Assembly: GCA_025351345.1 (NCBI GenBank) | Contig: JANXWB010000024.1 | Coordinates: 1-53,891, forward strand | From: Synechococcales cyanobacterium GL140_1_metabat_312 | GTDB taxonomy: Bacteria; Cyanobacteriota; Cyanobacteriia; Leptolyngbyales; Leptolyngbyaceae | Length of the DNA: 53,891 nt | Reading direction: 5' to 3' | In this document: positions 20,740 to 29,791 of the stretch, one piece after another | Numbering within the stretch: position 1 is the first letter of the stretch | How the letters are laid out: each line of letters begins with the position of its first letter | Made by a program: the position numbers and the translations under genes | Notes under the pieces: model-generated | Seen by the model: the letters and a program-made list of their open reading frames with translations, nothing else | The model's database searches: none | Told to the model about the DNA's origin: nothing

Positions 20740-20791
20740 ACACGTTTGGAATACTCACATCTTAAGGCACCCAGACTGCTCAGAACCCGCT

Positions 20792-22144
20792 CTATTCGGG
20801 CTTAATCATTTCACTTAGCCGTCGATATACGGTTGCGAGGGCCAGGGGATCGCCGACATTGCCCGGAAACAGGACGACGGGTAATTCAGGAAACTGTGGA
20901 TGAGTTTTCTCTGTACACACCATGGAAACTCCGGGGCTGACTTGACCTAGCAGCCGAACTGTTCGCAATGACAGTCCTTGACTGAGAGTATCATTGGAGG
21001 TGATGCCGCCTTTGCTAATTAGGAAGCCCAGGGTTGAGGGTAACTGCTTGAGAATTTCCATTAATAAACTGGAAACGCATTCCCCAAAGCGCAATCGGGT
21101 TTCTGCATCCTCAAAAGTCAATTCCTCGCGACTAGTATAAATCACCGGAGTTTGCCCTGCGGTATGAATTGTAGCTGTTTTCTCCACGATCTCCGCCAAC
21201 ATCTGTTGGAATTCTACCGATATTAGGGTGGGAGCCGAAACTAGTCGCTGGATTTCTACTTCGATCCCGATCGCACCGGGAACTTTGAGCAGTTCTTTCA
21301 GTTGTTCGGTAGTTTTTGCCACATGAGATCCGACCAGTACGGCACCGGGTTTCCCAAAGCGCACATAGGTAGCCATTTCGTCGGGGGCGATCGGTTGGGG
21401 GGGCAGCTTGGCTAAGGCTGTGAGAATGCTGGCTGCACTACGAAACAAAAAGCGTTTTCCGGACTGGGCGGCGGCTAGGATGTCTGCGGCAAAGTGATCT
21501 AAATCTGATTGCACGCTGCCATCTACGCAAGCACACTGATTGTTCGTTAATGCTTTGAGCCGATCGATTACGCCCACCCGAATGTCTTGCAAGATAAACC
21601 GATCGACTTGGGACGCTTTAATCCGACCTGCTGTTTTTTCCTCGACATAATCAGGTAAGTAGCTATGGCTGTAGTGAAATACAGAGTCGTTGGCAAATTC
21701 GGTTTGATGAACTGGGGTATCAATTCCGTTGACGTTGAGATAGTGAATGCTATCAATTGTAGTGCGGCCTCCTTCAAAAAAGGCAGGAACTAAGAAATGG
21801 GCGTCAAATGGACCCAGTTCATCGGCAATCGCATCTGTTTCTACTGGGTAATGGCCGCGCAACGTCGAATCCGATCGACTTACTACTAAGAAGTCTTTTA
21901 CCTGTTCGAGTTCGATCGCCTGTCGCAGATTTTGGCAAACTTCACGAGTGATCGTCCGAGCATGGTCGGGTGTGAGCGATCGGGTATTGGTCAAGACGAA
22001 AAAAATCGGAGCCGAATCGCGCAATCCCAGTCGCAGCGTCTCCACATCCCACTGCATTAATAACAAACAGCTATGAACTGTCTGAGATCCCGTTGGATCG
22101 TCATCAAGTACGATTATTTTTGGAGCAGGGGATTGGAGACTCAT
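20792..22144 (-). CDS. Four-carbon acid sugar kinase family protein (DUF1537)
   Basis: 450 residues with the N-terminal signature IIVLDDDPTGSQTVHSCLLL and LVVSRSDSTLRGHYPVETDAI, and a C-terminal nucleotide-binding part with ISKGGITSNDTLSQGL and VCTEKTHPQFPELPVVLFPGNVGDP. Members phosphorylate four-carbon acids such as D-erythronate or D-threonate. The usual catabolic partner (a PdxA2-type dehydrogenase) is not adjacent, so the substrate is not fixed by context. Confidence 0.88.
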   Translation of the reverse strand: MSLQSPAPKIIVLDDDPTGSQTVHSCLLLMQWDVETLRLGLRDSAPIFFVLTNTRSLTPDHARTITREVCQNLRQAIELEQVKDFLVVSRSDSTLRGHYPVETDAIADELGPFDAHFLVPAFFEGGRTTIDSIHYLNVNGIDTPVHQTEFANDSVFHYSHSYLPDYVEEKTAGRIKASQVDRFILQDIRVGVIDRLKALTNNQCACVDGSVQSDLDHFAADILAAAQSGKRFLFRSAASILTALAKLPPQPIAPDEMATYVRFGKPGAVLVGSHVAKTTEQLKELLKVPGAIGIEVEIQRLVSAPTLISVEFQQMLAEIVEKTATIHTAGQTPVIYTSREELTFEDAETRLRFGECVSSLLMEILKQLPSTLGFLISKGGITSNDTLSQGLSLRTVRLLGQVSPGVSMVCTEKTHPQFPELPVVLFPGNVGDPLALATVYRRLSEMIKPE

Positions 22145-22207
22145 AAGCGGCGCATAAACGATAAGTTCTATCCTATCCCGATTTTTATAGCCATTGGATC
22201 ATAAAAA

Positions 22208-22231
22208 TGGAGACCAGATTAACGATCTCCA
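22208..22231 (-). terminator. Intrinsic terminator after the 150-residue protein gene
   Basis: On the minus strand TGGAGATC and GGTCTCCA form an 8-bp stem with one wobble pair, followed directly by TTTTTAT. It lies between the stop of the 150-residue gene and the DUF1537 gene, separating the two transcripts. Confidence 0.65.
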
Positions 22232-22289
22232 AGTCTTTATCATTTTCTATCCAAAATCAGAGCCTATCGGCGCTATCGATCGATGTGTT

Positions 22290-22742
22290 CTACTTCCCGA
22301 TTTTTTTAGCCATGTTCCGGAACATATCCATACCATCGTTCGGTTGACCGCGCTTTTGAGGCACTTCGTTGAACACAGATGAGCTTTCCGTTGGGGCTGT
22401 CTCTGGAGACTTAGGTGCTGAATACGTGGGGGCAGTATAGGTTGACGAGGCTGAAGAGAAACTCGTTGCGGGAGTGTAAGAGGTCGAAACCTGCTTCTCC
22501 ACACGTTTCGGAGTGAAGTCGTTCCGACTATCGCTGACCGACGAGTTAAGAGCCGAAACTGTCACCGTTCTCTCAAAGTGCCCTGCTCCTCCACCTGCCG
22601 GAAAAGTCCGACGAACAGCCTTAGGTGCTTTCATGTATTCCGTATCACCCATAGATTTTGCCGACTCATCGTCGAGGAAGAAAGCATCCTTAGGTTGAGG
22701 ATCTTCTTCTTTTTTACTAAACAGACCGAAAAAGCCAGCCAT
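22290..22742 (-). CDS. Conserved cyanobacterial hypothetical protein, low-complexity
   Basis: 150 residues beginning MAGFFGLFSKKEE, then an acidic DAFFLDDESAKSMGDTEYM segment, KAPKAVRRTFP, and a Ser/Thr/Pro/Ala-rich disordered tail. The start resembles a group of small cyanobacterial proteins of unknown function that share a 'GFFGLF.K..' opening and an RRTFP motif. No catalytic residues are visible. It is probably a disordered adaptor. Its promoter region is shared with the divergent pentapeptide protein. Confidence 0.65.
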   Translation of the reverse strand: MAGFFGLFSKKEEDPQPKDAFFLDDESAKSMGDTEYMKAPKAVRRTFPAGGGAGHFERTVTVSALNSSVSDSRNDFTPKRVEKQVSTSYTPATSFSSASSTYTAPTYSAPKSPETAPTESSSVFNEVPQKRGQPNDGMDMFRNMAKKIGK

Positions 22743-23130
22743 TTGAGAACGCTCCTAAAGACCACGTAACAATTTATTAGAATACGTCTTTAATCTTATC
22801 AATAAAATGTAAATCCTTGAAGGGCTTGGAGTTTCTATTCTGAATTTTTCATGGGGGATCGTCATTATTGCCGTTCAAATTGGGGTCGCGCTGTCTCAAA
22901 CTCCATTCAATATGAGAATTGTTAAGTAATATAGCCATTATTGTCGCCGTTCCCAACATTATATGTAATGACGATGTAATGACGTTATGTGTAAGGAGGC
23001 TCCGCAGAGTTATCAGAGCTGAGATAATAAGACTAATCAGAGGCGTTGACTAAGATAGATAGATTGAAAGGTAAACACTGTTTAAATCTGTCAATGCTCA
23101 GCTCGAATAAATCCCTTTAACCTGAATGGG
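22743..23130. other. Intergenic region between divergent genes
   Basis: This 388-base stretch should hold promoters for both neighbours. It contains an 11-bp perfect tandem duplication, ATGTAATGACG, at 22963-22984. No open frame, RNA gene or strong hairpin was seen. Confidence 0.5.
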
Positions 23131-23712
23131 GTGGTGGATTCTATGATTCTGAATACTGTGTCTAGTGCAACGAACTCGATCGCAACAACCCTGGTGAACC
23201 CGATCGTCCGATCGGCTCGCTTCAATAGTTTCCGGAGTATTTCACTCGGGTTAGTCGGAATCACCGCCGCAAGTCTTACGCTTCAAGTCGCTGACATCCA
23301 ACGCTTAACGGCAGAAGTCGTGAATCGTCCAGTTCTTGAACAGCCCGAACCTGTCCGCCAACTTTTAGAAACCGGAAAATGTCCAAGCTGTAATTTAGCC
23401 GGGGCTGACTTACGTAATGCTCATTTGATCGGAGCAGATCTGCGCAACGCATCTTTAGAAGGTGCGAATCTGACGGGTGCAAACCTGGAAGGTGCAGACT
23501 TAACTGGAGCCACTTTAAAAACAGCAAATCTTACCGAAGTCATGCTTAGTAATGCAGATTTACGGTATTCAGATATGACCGATGCCAATTTAGAACGAGC
23601 GATCGCGTATAACGCCGATACTCGGGGAGCGACTTTGGTTAACTTAAATCTGGCTAATGCGCAAATTTGGAATAGTGGGATCAGTGTTGGTGGTGATGAG
23701 CCAATTAAATAA
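23131..23712 (+). CDS. Pentapeptide-repeat protein with N-terminal hydrophobic segment
   Basis: 193 residues. A hydrophobic stretch (SISLGLVGITAASLTLQV, about 30-50) suggests a membrane anchor or signal. A short CPSC follows, then about 15 pentapeptide units of the A(D/N)Lxx type from NLAGADLRNAHLIGADLRNA to LNLANAQIWN, forming a right-handed quadrilateral beta-helix. Such proteins are common in cyanobacteria and mostly lack assigned roles. The start may be the GTG at 23131 or 23134, or the ATG at 23143. Confidence 0.8.
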   Translation: MVDSMILNTVSSATNSIATTLVNPIVRSARFNSFRSISLGLVGITAASLTLQVADIQRLTAEVVNRPVLEQPEPVRQLLETGKCPSCNLAGADLRNAHLIGADLRNASLEGANLTGANLEGADLTGATLKTANLTEVMLSNADLRYSDMTDANLERAIAYNADTRGATLVNLNLANAQIWNSGISVGGDEPIK

Positions 23713-23811
23713 TCTTGGTTATTAGTTAGTTATTAATAGAACTGCTCCCGAATCAATATTGAAGGACGCAGTTCTATGACTCCATTGAGAGAATTTAACT
23801 GCTAATAGAAT

Positions 23812-24759
23812 TTAACCACCCCAAATTTTTTCCAAAATCATTGAGGGCGAAATATCTGATATCTGTGGGCTAGGGGATTTAATTCCAATGACCCGATCGG
23901 TTTGAGGCAACAATACCCTTGGGTCAGATGTGCTGCTCAAAAGCGCCAGAGTAAAGGATTTCGATGCAGCGGCAAGATGCATTTCTGGTCCTTCACAACA
24001 CAGAGATAAACTCGCCCCTGCAAATAGCGCCACCGTTTGCCCCAAACTTGTAGGGCTGGTAACTTTGAGGTTTGGGAAGCTCTGAGTTAAGTTGCCAATC
24101 CATTTGCTAGAGATACGATCGGCTAATACGATTGGCATATCAGGCTGCTTTTTCTGAAAATCCTGTATGATTGTGCCCCATTGTTCTGCGGGATAACTAG
24201 CCGCAGTCCCATCGCCTTGGCCCCAGATTAAGACGTAACTGCCCGCCTTTACTGCAAGCCGTCGCCGCTCGACCTCAGCCCAGCCCAGATCTTTTGCGGG
24301 AATATTGACGATCGGATCTTGGTAAGGAGCCGTAATCCCTAAGCTTTTCAAGACGCTGTAATATCGTTTCCCCGTAGACTGCTTTTCGCTGTCCAGCACC
24401 ACCGAACTAGTCAGGTAGAGATCACTGGGACCAGATGCTGCCCCTACTCTTGTCGGAATACCACTTAGCCAGAGCAATAGTCCAGTAGACCAGCGATCGT
24501 CAAAGGAAAGGGCCAACTGGTACTCTCGATCGCGAATCATGCCGAGTAGATTCCCCCAATCCGCCAAACTATTTCGGCCTTTGAAATCAAAAACCACAGT
24601 ATCGCGTACAGACTTACAGATGCCATACGCTTCTTTCGCACGCGGTTCAACGACCACATCAATCTGAGACTGGGGAAATTGAGCCTTAAGACCTTCGATC
24701 GTAGGAAAGAAGAGAATCTGATCGCTGATTCCGCCGGGGACGAGAGCAAGAATGCGCAT
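23812..24759 (-). CDS. Glycosyltransferase family 9 protein (heptosyltransferase-like)
   Basis: 315 residues. It opens with ILALVPGGISDQILFFPTIEGLK, as in GT9 enzymes, and has a GT-B fold with a second domain around LIWGQGDGTAASYPAEQW and FAGASLSLCCEGPEMHLAAA, the nucleotide-sugar site. The family adds heptose or related sugars to the LPS core. The typical glycine-rich GDxL motif is weaker (GGISDQ), so donor specificity is uncertain. It lies just downstream of the HlyD-family gene on the same strand (49 bases). Confidence 0.8.
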   Translation of the reverse strand: MRILALVPGGISDQILFFPTIEGLKAQFPQSQIDVVVEPRAKEAYGICKSVRDTVVFDFKGRNSLADWGNLLGMIRDREYQLALSFDDRWSTGLLLWLSGIPTRVGAASGPSDLYLTSSVVLDSEKQSTGKRYYSVLKSLGITAPYQDPIVNIPAKDLGWAEVERRRLAVKAGSYVLIWGQGDGTAASYPAEQWGTIIQDFQKKQPDMPIVLADRISSKWIGNLTQSFPNLKVTSPTSLGQTVALFAGASLSLCCEGPEMHLAAASKSFTLALLSSTSDPRVLLPQTDRVIGIKSPSPQISDISPSMILEKIWGG

Positions 24760-24808
24760 AAAATTGAATTTCTAATCTGCCAAGACTAATTGTATGGGAT
24801 TTATGGCC

Positions 24809-26323
24809 TTAACGAACGGAGGTGGCTTCGCTCAGTCGTTTTGTAATGGGTTCTGTAATAAAACTAAGGACGGTTTTCTTCCGGATGACCAATTCTGCCG
24901 TACCCGCCATGCCGGGGGAAAATTCCACTTCCTTACCATGGACCATCACAGAATTCTTACTGAGCCTAACTCGACACAGGAAGACAGGACCCGCTTCTCG
25001 GCCCTGAGCATCTTTCTCGACCACCCCATCCGCACTCACCTGAACAACTTCTCCCTCCACAATGCCAAATTCTTGGAACGAAAACGTCGCTAGCTTGATT
25101 TTGGCCCTCATTCCCGGATGGATAAATCCGATATCACGGTTTGAGACTTTGGCCTCCATCACAATTTCTTTATTCAGCGGAAGAATTGACAGAAGTTCCT
25201 CACCCTGTTGAACCGGACCTTGGGTAACTTTTTGGTTATAAATTGTTCCATCAAAGGGAGCTTTTACCGTTTCTCGTTCTTGTTGTTGCTTTTTAGCGAG
25301 ATCTAATTCACCTTTTTTCTTGGTGAGTTCTTGCCGCTGGAGAATGAGCTGAGTCAGGGTTTCACTCTTACGTTGCGGGGCTATTCCTTGGGCGACATTT
25401 TGAGCCGATTGGAACGATTGCTGGGATTGATCGAGACGGGCCTGTTGGGCTTCGATTTCGCGACCTAGGGTCATAATTTGGTTGTCCGCTTCAGTGACTT
25501 GGTTGCTCGCGGTTGTAATTTGATTTTCGGAGCTGTTGACTTGGTTCCGGGCGGAGTTGACCTGATCGACCGCATTTAAATATTCAATGTGTGACACGGC
25601 GCGCCCTTCGTTTAGGATACTCAACCGTTTTTCTTTGGTTTGGGCATTTCCCAGACTCACCCTGGCAAATTCCACGGCTTTCTGAGCACTTCCTAAGGAC
25701 TGTAACGCGTTAGCTTTTGTGATGCGAGCACTTTCGATGTTTTCACGAAACCGTGAGAGCCGAGCTTGGGCTTCATCGATCGCCGCCCTTTTACTGTTGG
25801 CATCGTTTATGGCTGCCGATTGCTTACTTTGCTCATCTTGTTGACGGGCGGCGGCGAGTTCACGTTGCTCTAGATTATTGGATGCGATCGTGCCTTGGTT
25901 TTCGGCTTCTAGACGCGTGATATTGTCTTGAATCTTTTGAATATCTTTTTGAATCCCACTTACGCTAGTCTCGCTGGTGCCGGGATCGATGTCCACTAAG
26001 ACTTGGCCTTTTTTTACGGCATCGCCCGGTTTTACCAAGACCCTTGAAACACTTCCGGGGGAAAGCGATCGCACAGGCCGCACTTCCGTCGAAGGAATCA
26101 GCTTACCCTCCGCTGTCGCGACCTCATCAATTTGGCTGAGCTGCGCCCAAGCGATCGCCCCAAACACCACCGCACTGATGGTGCCCGCCAATAGCCGAGT
26201 ATAAAGGGGTGGCAATTCTTGTACTGCTTTGCCAAGCTCGTAAGATAACGTCTCTTCAGGGTTAGCCATTTGTTGGCGAAGTTGACGAGACTGGGCCGGA
26301 GAAGCCGAGATGGAAGCTTTCAT
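24809..26323 (-). CDS. HlyD-family membrane-fusion (periplasmic adaptor) protein
   Basis: 504 residues. A single membrane segment at about 44-62 follows a cytoplasmic N-terminus. The first lipoyl half is VRSLSPGSVSRVLVKPGDAVKKGQVL, a long coiled coil spans about 130-370 (including a Gln/Asn-rich N-Q-V repeat), the second lipoyl half is VKAPFDGTIYNQKVTQGPV, and a C-terminal beta barrel follows. It would link an inner-membrane exporter with a TolC-type channel. The ABC transporter partner is not in the window. Confidence 0.88.
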   Translation of the reverse strand: MKASISASPAQSRQLRQQMANPEETLSYELGKAVQELPPLYTRLLAGTISAVVFGAIAWAQLSQIDEVATAEGKLIPSTEVRPVRSLSPGSVSRVLVKPGDAVKKGQVLVDIDPGTSETSVSGIQKDIQKIQDNITRLEAENQGTIASNNLEQRELAAARQQDEQSKQSAAINDANSKRAAIDEAQARLSRFRENIESARITKANALQSLGSAQKAVEFARVSLGNAQTKEKRLSILNEGRAVSHIEYLNAVDQVNSARNQVNSSENQITTASNQVTEADNQIMTLGREIEAQQARLDQSQQSFQSAQNVAQGIAPQRKSETLTQLILQRQELTKKKGELDLAKKQQQERETVKAPFDGTIYNQKVTQGPVQQGEELLSILPLNKEIVMEAKVSNRDIGFIHPGMRAKIKLATFSFQEFGIVEGEVVQVSADGVVEKDAQGREAGPVFLCRVRLSKNSVMVHGKEVEFSPGMAGTAELVIRKKTVLSFITEPITKRLSEATSVR

Positions 26324-26458
26324 AATAAATTTAAGTCTAGACGGGTTAAAAATACGATCGGTTTTTCTGCCGACTCATTGCCGACTCATCATGATTAGGG
26401 TACCCAGTTCTCCCTGTGGCGGCTTCACTTCGCAAGATGAATCTTCCCTTAAAAAACA

Positions 26459-26496
26459 TAAAAATAAGCGTAGCTTCAAATTGTAGAAGCTACGCT
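26459..26496 (-). terminator. Intrinsic terminator of the DUF6679-like gene
   Basis: A perfect 11-bp stem, AGCGTAGCTTC (26467-26477) and GAAGCTACGCT (26486-26496), has an 8-base loop. On the minus strand it is followed by TTATTTTTATGTTTTTT. It lies 28 bases past the stop of the small gene upstream. Confidence 0.85.
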
Positions 26497-26523
26497 CGAA
26501 TCTGTTCTATAAAACTCATTGAA

Positions 26524-26838
26524 CTAGTCTGAACTAGAATCCGAGGACGGATATTTAGTGATGTGTTCCGCTTCAGGACAATCGTCGGAAACCAAAATAT
26601 CCACATCGCCCTTGGGTACAGACGCTAGTTTTTGGGTTATGGATCCGATACTTTCTAAGCGAATCATCTCTTCCCAAGAACAGACTTCTTCTTCTTCCTC
26701 AGTTTCATAACGCACCGTGATCAAATCACCCTCAACGTCTAAGACTCTGGCGCGCTCAATCCAGCGCTGTTGGTCTCTGAGGAAAATCCAAACCTCACGA
26801 CCGTCGGTACAAATTTGGTTTATCTTTCTATGCAACAT
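26524..26838 (-). CDS. Small conserved cyanobacterial protein (DUF6679-like)
   Basis: 104 residues from the ATG at 26838, which has a strong AGGAGGG site just ahead. The frame extends 21 codons further up but without a ribosome site. Sequence features are MLHRKINQICTDGREVWIFL, IERARVLDVEGDLITVRYE, then an EEEEEVCSWEEMIRLESIGS segment, and an acidic, Ser-rich tail. I recognise this as a conserved cyanobacterial family (I believe DUF6679) of unknown function. A clear terminator follows. Confidence 0.75.
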   Translation of the reverse strand: MLHRKINQICTDGREVWIFLRDQQRWIERARVLDVEGDLITVRYETEEEEEVCSWEEMIRLESIGSITQKLASVPKGDVDILVSDDCPEAEHITKYPSSDSSSD

Positions 26839-27181
26839 GGTTAGCCCTCCTGAAACTATTTTTCTGTAAAACAACGGTGCCGCCAAGCATCTGTTGGCCA
26901 TTCACGAGGTTGTACAGCATCTCATCCATTGCTTGAACATAAGAAAAACGTAGATGTGAGAAACATAAACAGTACAAGAGGACGATTGTTTGGAAAGCAC
27001 CCGGCGATCGGAAGCGAACTCATAGATCGGATCATGTTTCATAGGTAAAAGGGTACTACCATTGTAGCGATCTTCAGGAAACTTGCCGAAATTAACTGCT
27101 GATTTTCGGTTAATTTCACACTCTTTTTATAATCCACCCTACTCATTACCTCAAATTTTCACCTAGATTTCCCGGCTTTTC
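26839..27181. other. Intergenic region with a hairpin and T tract on the plus strand
   Basis: A 9-bp perfect inverted repeat, GAAATTAAC (27088-27096) and GTTAATTTC (27109-27117), is followed on the plus strand by ACACTCTTTTTAT. Both flanking genes run leftwards, so a plus-strand terminator has no obvious gene and could end a small RNA. Nothing else was recognised in the stretch. Confidence 0.4.
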
Positions 27182-28789
27182 CTAGGGCAGCCACCGAGGC
27201 AAGAGTCCCGGAATATTTAAATCTATGGGATCGATCGGTTTTGTCACGTCTTCCCCCAAGGGCAACAGCCACAATCGGCTGGTTTGGGTTGGCTTGCCAT
27301 CTTGAGTTATGGCGGGCACCTTCTGATCTAATAAAATCCCTACGTTGTCCGGAGACAGGCTCATCTGCACTCCCCGTTGATCCGCTAACCGTAATAGAGG
27401 ATGAATGGTCGGTAATTGAGCAGCGGCTTTGGTCGGTTGTTCTTTTTGAATAGCTGCTATGTCGATCGCGGCGATGTAGGGATTCTCTATATATTGTTCG
27501 CTACTGATTAACTCTGTTAGAAGACAAAAAAGTGTCCGGCGATTGGCAGAAAATTGCGCGTTCAAAATCGAGCCTGTAGTTTTAAAGATTTCCGTCTCGG
27601 TGCCTTGATTGTTTACGAGATAGAGCGATCGGGTGAAATCGGTATTAAATTTCAGCATTGCCGCCGTACTGCCATCCGCACTCATGCCTAGCACATTGCC
27701 AAACTTTGGCAAAAACGATAGGGATTCGCTTTTGCCGTCCTTCTCTGACGCTTGATTCAGATTCACTACCGAGATTCCTTGCCCTTGCGTCACCACTAGC
27801 GCCTGACTATCTGGCGTAATCAAAAAATCCCCCGTCGGCTGGTCAAACTTCAAGATTTCTGGCGGTTCTTCAGTGCTGAGGCGAATCACCCAAGGGGTTG
27901 ATCGGGTTTTATTTTTTCGGTTGACTCGCTGCACGACGGCGGTTTTACCATCGGTCGATAGGTCAAATTTTAAAAGTTGAAACTCGCGATTGTCTAAAAC
28001 TTTAGTCACTTGCTTCGCATCGGCTATCACCGGAACATCGTCGCTCGGGGTATTAATCCGTAGTCCGGTGGTGACGGTATATAGCTCTTGTTCAACTAAG
28101 GAGGTCGGTACTGCGGGATTAGCCGATCGTGCTGTGGCCGAAAACAACATCCGATCGCCTAAAGGATAGGGTTTAAAGTCAAACACGACTAGATTGGGGG
28201 GTGTCAGCACGATTTTCTGGTTTTGGGTCAGATTAAACAGCACCAATCGGCCCTCTTCTTCATTCTCCGCTCCGATGTAAGCAAAACTCCGATCGCGGGT
28301 TTTAAAGGAGGCTTGAAACGGCTGCATTGTCTCGTGATAGTTACCCGATCGAAATCGATCTTGTCCGCCTTCAACTCGCACCTGAAAATTCTGGCCGTAG
28401 GGTAATGGACGATCGAGAGTATAAAAAAGCTTACGTCCGGACCAACTCGATCGACCGGATACGGGTGTTGGCTTTAAATTTTTATCGTCACCTGTAAAGA
28501 ACTTAATGTTATTCTCCACGCTCCCCAGATCCATCGGGCGATTGAAATTTAGGGTTAGCGCAGTATCTTGGGCACCCACTTGTCGATCGGTCCAGTTAAA
28601 CGATCGCACTTGAGGCTTGCCGCGATAGCCCAACAGCAGCAATCCCATAATTAGTATAGTCAGGATGAAAATTAGTCCGATCGCCGCCCGATCGAGCCGC
28701 AACGGAAAGCGGCCATCATTATTAAGATTATTACGGTTCGATCGGTTGTTTCCAGAGCGCGAAGGATTCAAAGTTAGGGACACTCTCAA
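27182..28789 (-). CDS. Membrane-anchored protein with Ig-like and beta-propeller-like regions
   Basis: 535 residues. A basic Asn/Arg-rich cytoplasmic tail precedes one membrane helix (about 36-54). An Ig-like (SbsA-type) domain follows at about 60-150 with LTLNFNRPMDLGSVENNI. The rest is repeats typical of WD40/TolB-like propellers, such as LVLFNLTQNQKIVL, LLKFDLSTDGKTAVV and NVLGMSADGSTAAML. The fold suggests an envelope protein that binds a ligand or partner. The function is unknown. Confidence 0.7.
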   Translation of the reverse strand: MRVSLTLNPSRSGNNRSNRNNLNNDGRFPLRLDRAAIGLIFILTILIMGLLLLGYRGKPQVRSFNWTDRQVGAQDTALTLNFNRPMDLGSVENNIKFFTGDDKNLKPTPVSGRSSWSGRKLFYTLDRPLPYGQNFQVRVEGGQDRFRSGNYHETMQPFQASFKTRDRSFAYIGAENEEEGRLVLFNLTQNQKIVLTPPNLVVFDFKPYPLGDRMLFSATARSANPAVPTSLVEQELYTVTTGLRINTPSDDVPVIADAKQVTKVLDNREFQLLKFDLSTDGKTAVVQRVNRKNKTRSTPWVIRLSTEEPPEILKFDQPTGDFLITPDSQALVVTQGQGISVVNLNQASEKDGKSESLSFLPKFGNVLGMSADGSTAAMLKFNTDFTRSLYLVNNQGTETEIFKTTGSILNAQFSANRRTLFCLLTELISSEQYIENPYIAAIDIAAIQKEQPTKAAAQLPTIHPLLRLADQRGVQMSLSPDNVGILLDQKVPAITQDGKPTQTSRLWLLPLGEDVTKPIDPIDLNIPGLLPRWLP

Positions 28790-28890
28790 GACATTCAGTG
28801 CTCTTCCATTTTAAAAGATAAACGTTACTTCCAACTTCACAACCGGGCACTCTATCCACTAGTCGGCCCAAGTGTTACCAAGTATTAGAA

Positions 28891-29667
28891 ATGAGTGAAG
28901 TACCTCGAATGAACCCAAAACTGAATTCATCACCCAATTCACGCCATCCCGCTCCCGTTGATCTAGAAGAAATTAATTGGGAAGAACACGCCCCAAAAAT
29001 TTCTCTCGATCCCGCACTATGGACAGACAATAGCCTAATCAATCCGGTTGAAACTTTCTCCATGGAAGACACGCCTGCTTTTAGTTCAACTAACTTTAAA
29101 TCAGAGGACTTTATATCAAAGGTAGGACAAAATCACGGGTCGATCGATCGAGCCAATTCTCCATTTATTCACCACGATCGGTCTCAAAACATCCATGCCG
29201 ATTCGGTCAAACTTCAACCCCATTATGTCCAAGGAATAATTCGGGGACAGCAAGCCTACATCATCACTAATCTTTGTAATCGAGTCTCCAGCACTTTGTT
29301 TCAGCCCCAAATGACCTGGAGCATTGGCCGTAATCGTGAAGCCGCAATTCCGCTACGCGATCGAATGCTGTCCCGGCACCATGCCATATTGATGTACGTC
29401 CGAAATGTGGGTTTTAATCTTCTAGATCTAAACAGTATGAACGGGTCGTATATCAATAGCGTTCGGGTAGAAAACCGGGCTAGTCTGAAGGATGGAGATT
29501 TTGTTCGGGTGGGAAATACAGAATTTTTCTTCTTTCTCAGCAAAGGGTATCGCAATTTAGATCCGCTTCATTCAGAAGTTCTAACCCGTTTAACTAATCC
29601 CGAAGTAAAATCGCCACATCTGGACTATTCAGAACTTAAAGAAGAGATCTCCTTCAATCTCCATTGA
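28891..29667 (+). CDS. FHA domain protein
   Basis: 258 residues with a disordered N-terminal half and an FHA domain at about 145-225. WSIGRNREAAIPLRDRMLSRHHAIL contains the conserved Gly-Arg, Ser-Arg-His phosphothreonine pocket, followed by FNLLDLNSMNGSYIN. FHA domains read pThr on partners of Ser/Thr kinases. No kinase lies beside it. It precedes glyS and may share a transcript (about 120 bases apart). Confidence 0.88.
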   Translation: MSEVPRMNPKLNSSPNSRHPAPVDLEEINWEEHAPKISLDPALWTDNSLINPVETFSMEDTPAFSSTNFKSEDFISKVGQNHGSIDRANSPFIHHDRSQNIHADSVKLQPHYVQGIIRGQQAYIITNLCNRVSSTLFQPQMTWSIGRNREAAIPLRDRMLSRHHAILMYVRNVGFNLLDLNSMNGSYINSVRVENRASLKDGDFVRVGNTEFFFFLSKGYRNLDPLHSEVLTRLTNPEVKSPHLDYSELKEEISFNLH

Positions 29668-29791
29668 ATCTAAAGATTCAGGTTAAACAGTTACCATTCC
29701 TGAGGCCATTCTTGAGGCTAAACGCGCACCATTCTTGAGAACAAGGTACACTAGTCCAGTTATTTTCTGCCGCTGCGGGCGATTTGGGACT

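Noticed and set aside
24809-26323. HlyD protein as exporter for the double-glycine peptide
   Set aside because: The genes are 23 kb apart, with no ABC peptidase near either; nothing links them.
29735-29791. Extended N-terminus for GlyS from a TTG
   Set aside because: GlyS proteins start at the M(P)[12 protein letters not shown] segment; the extra 19 residues are not conserved.
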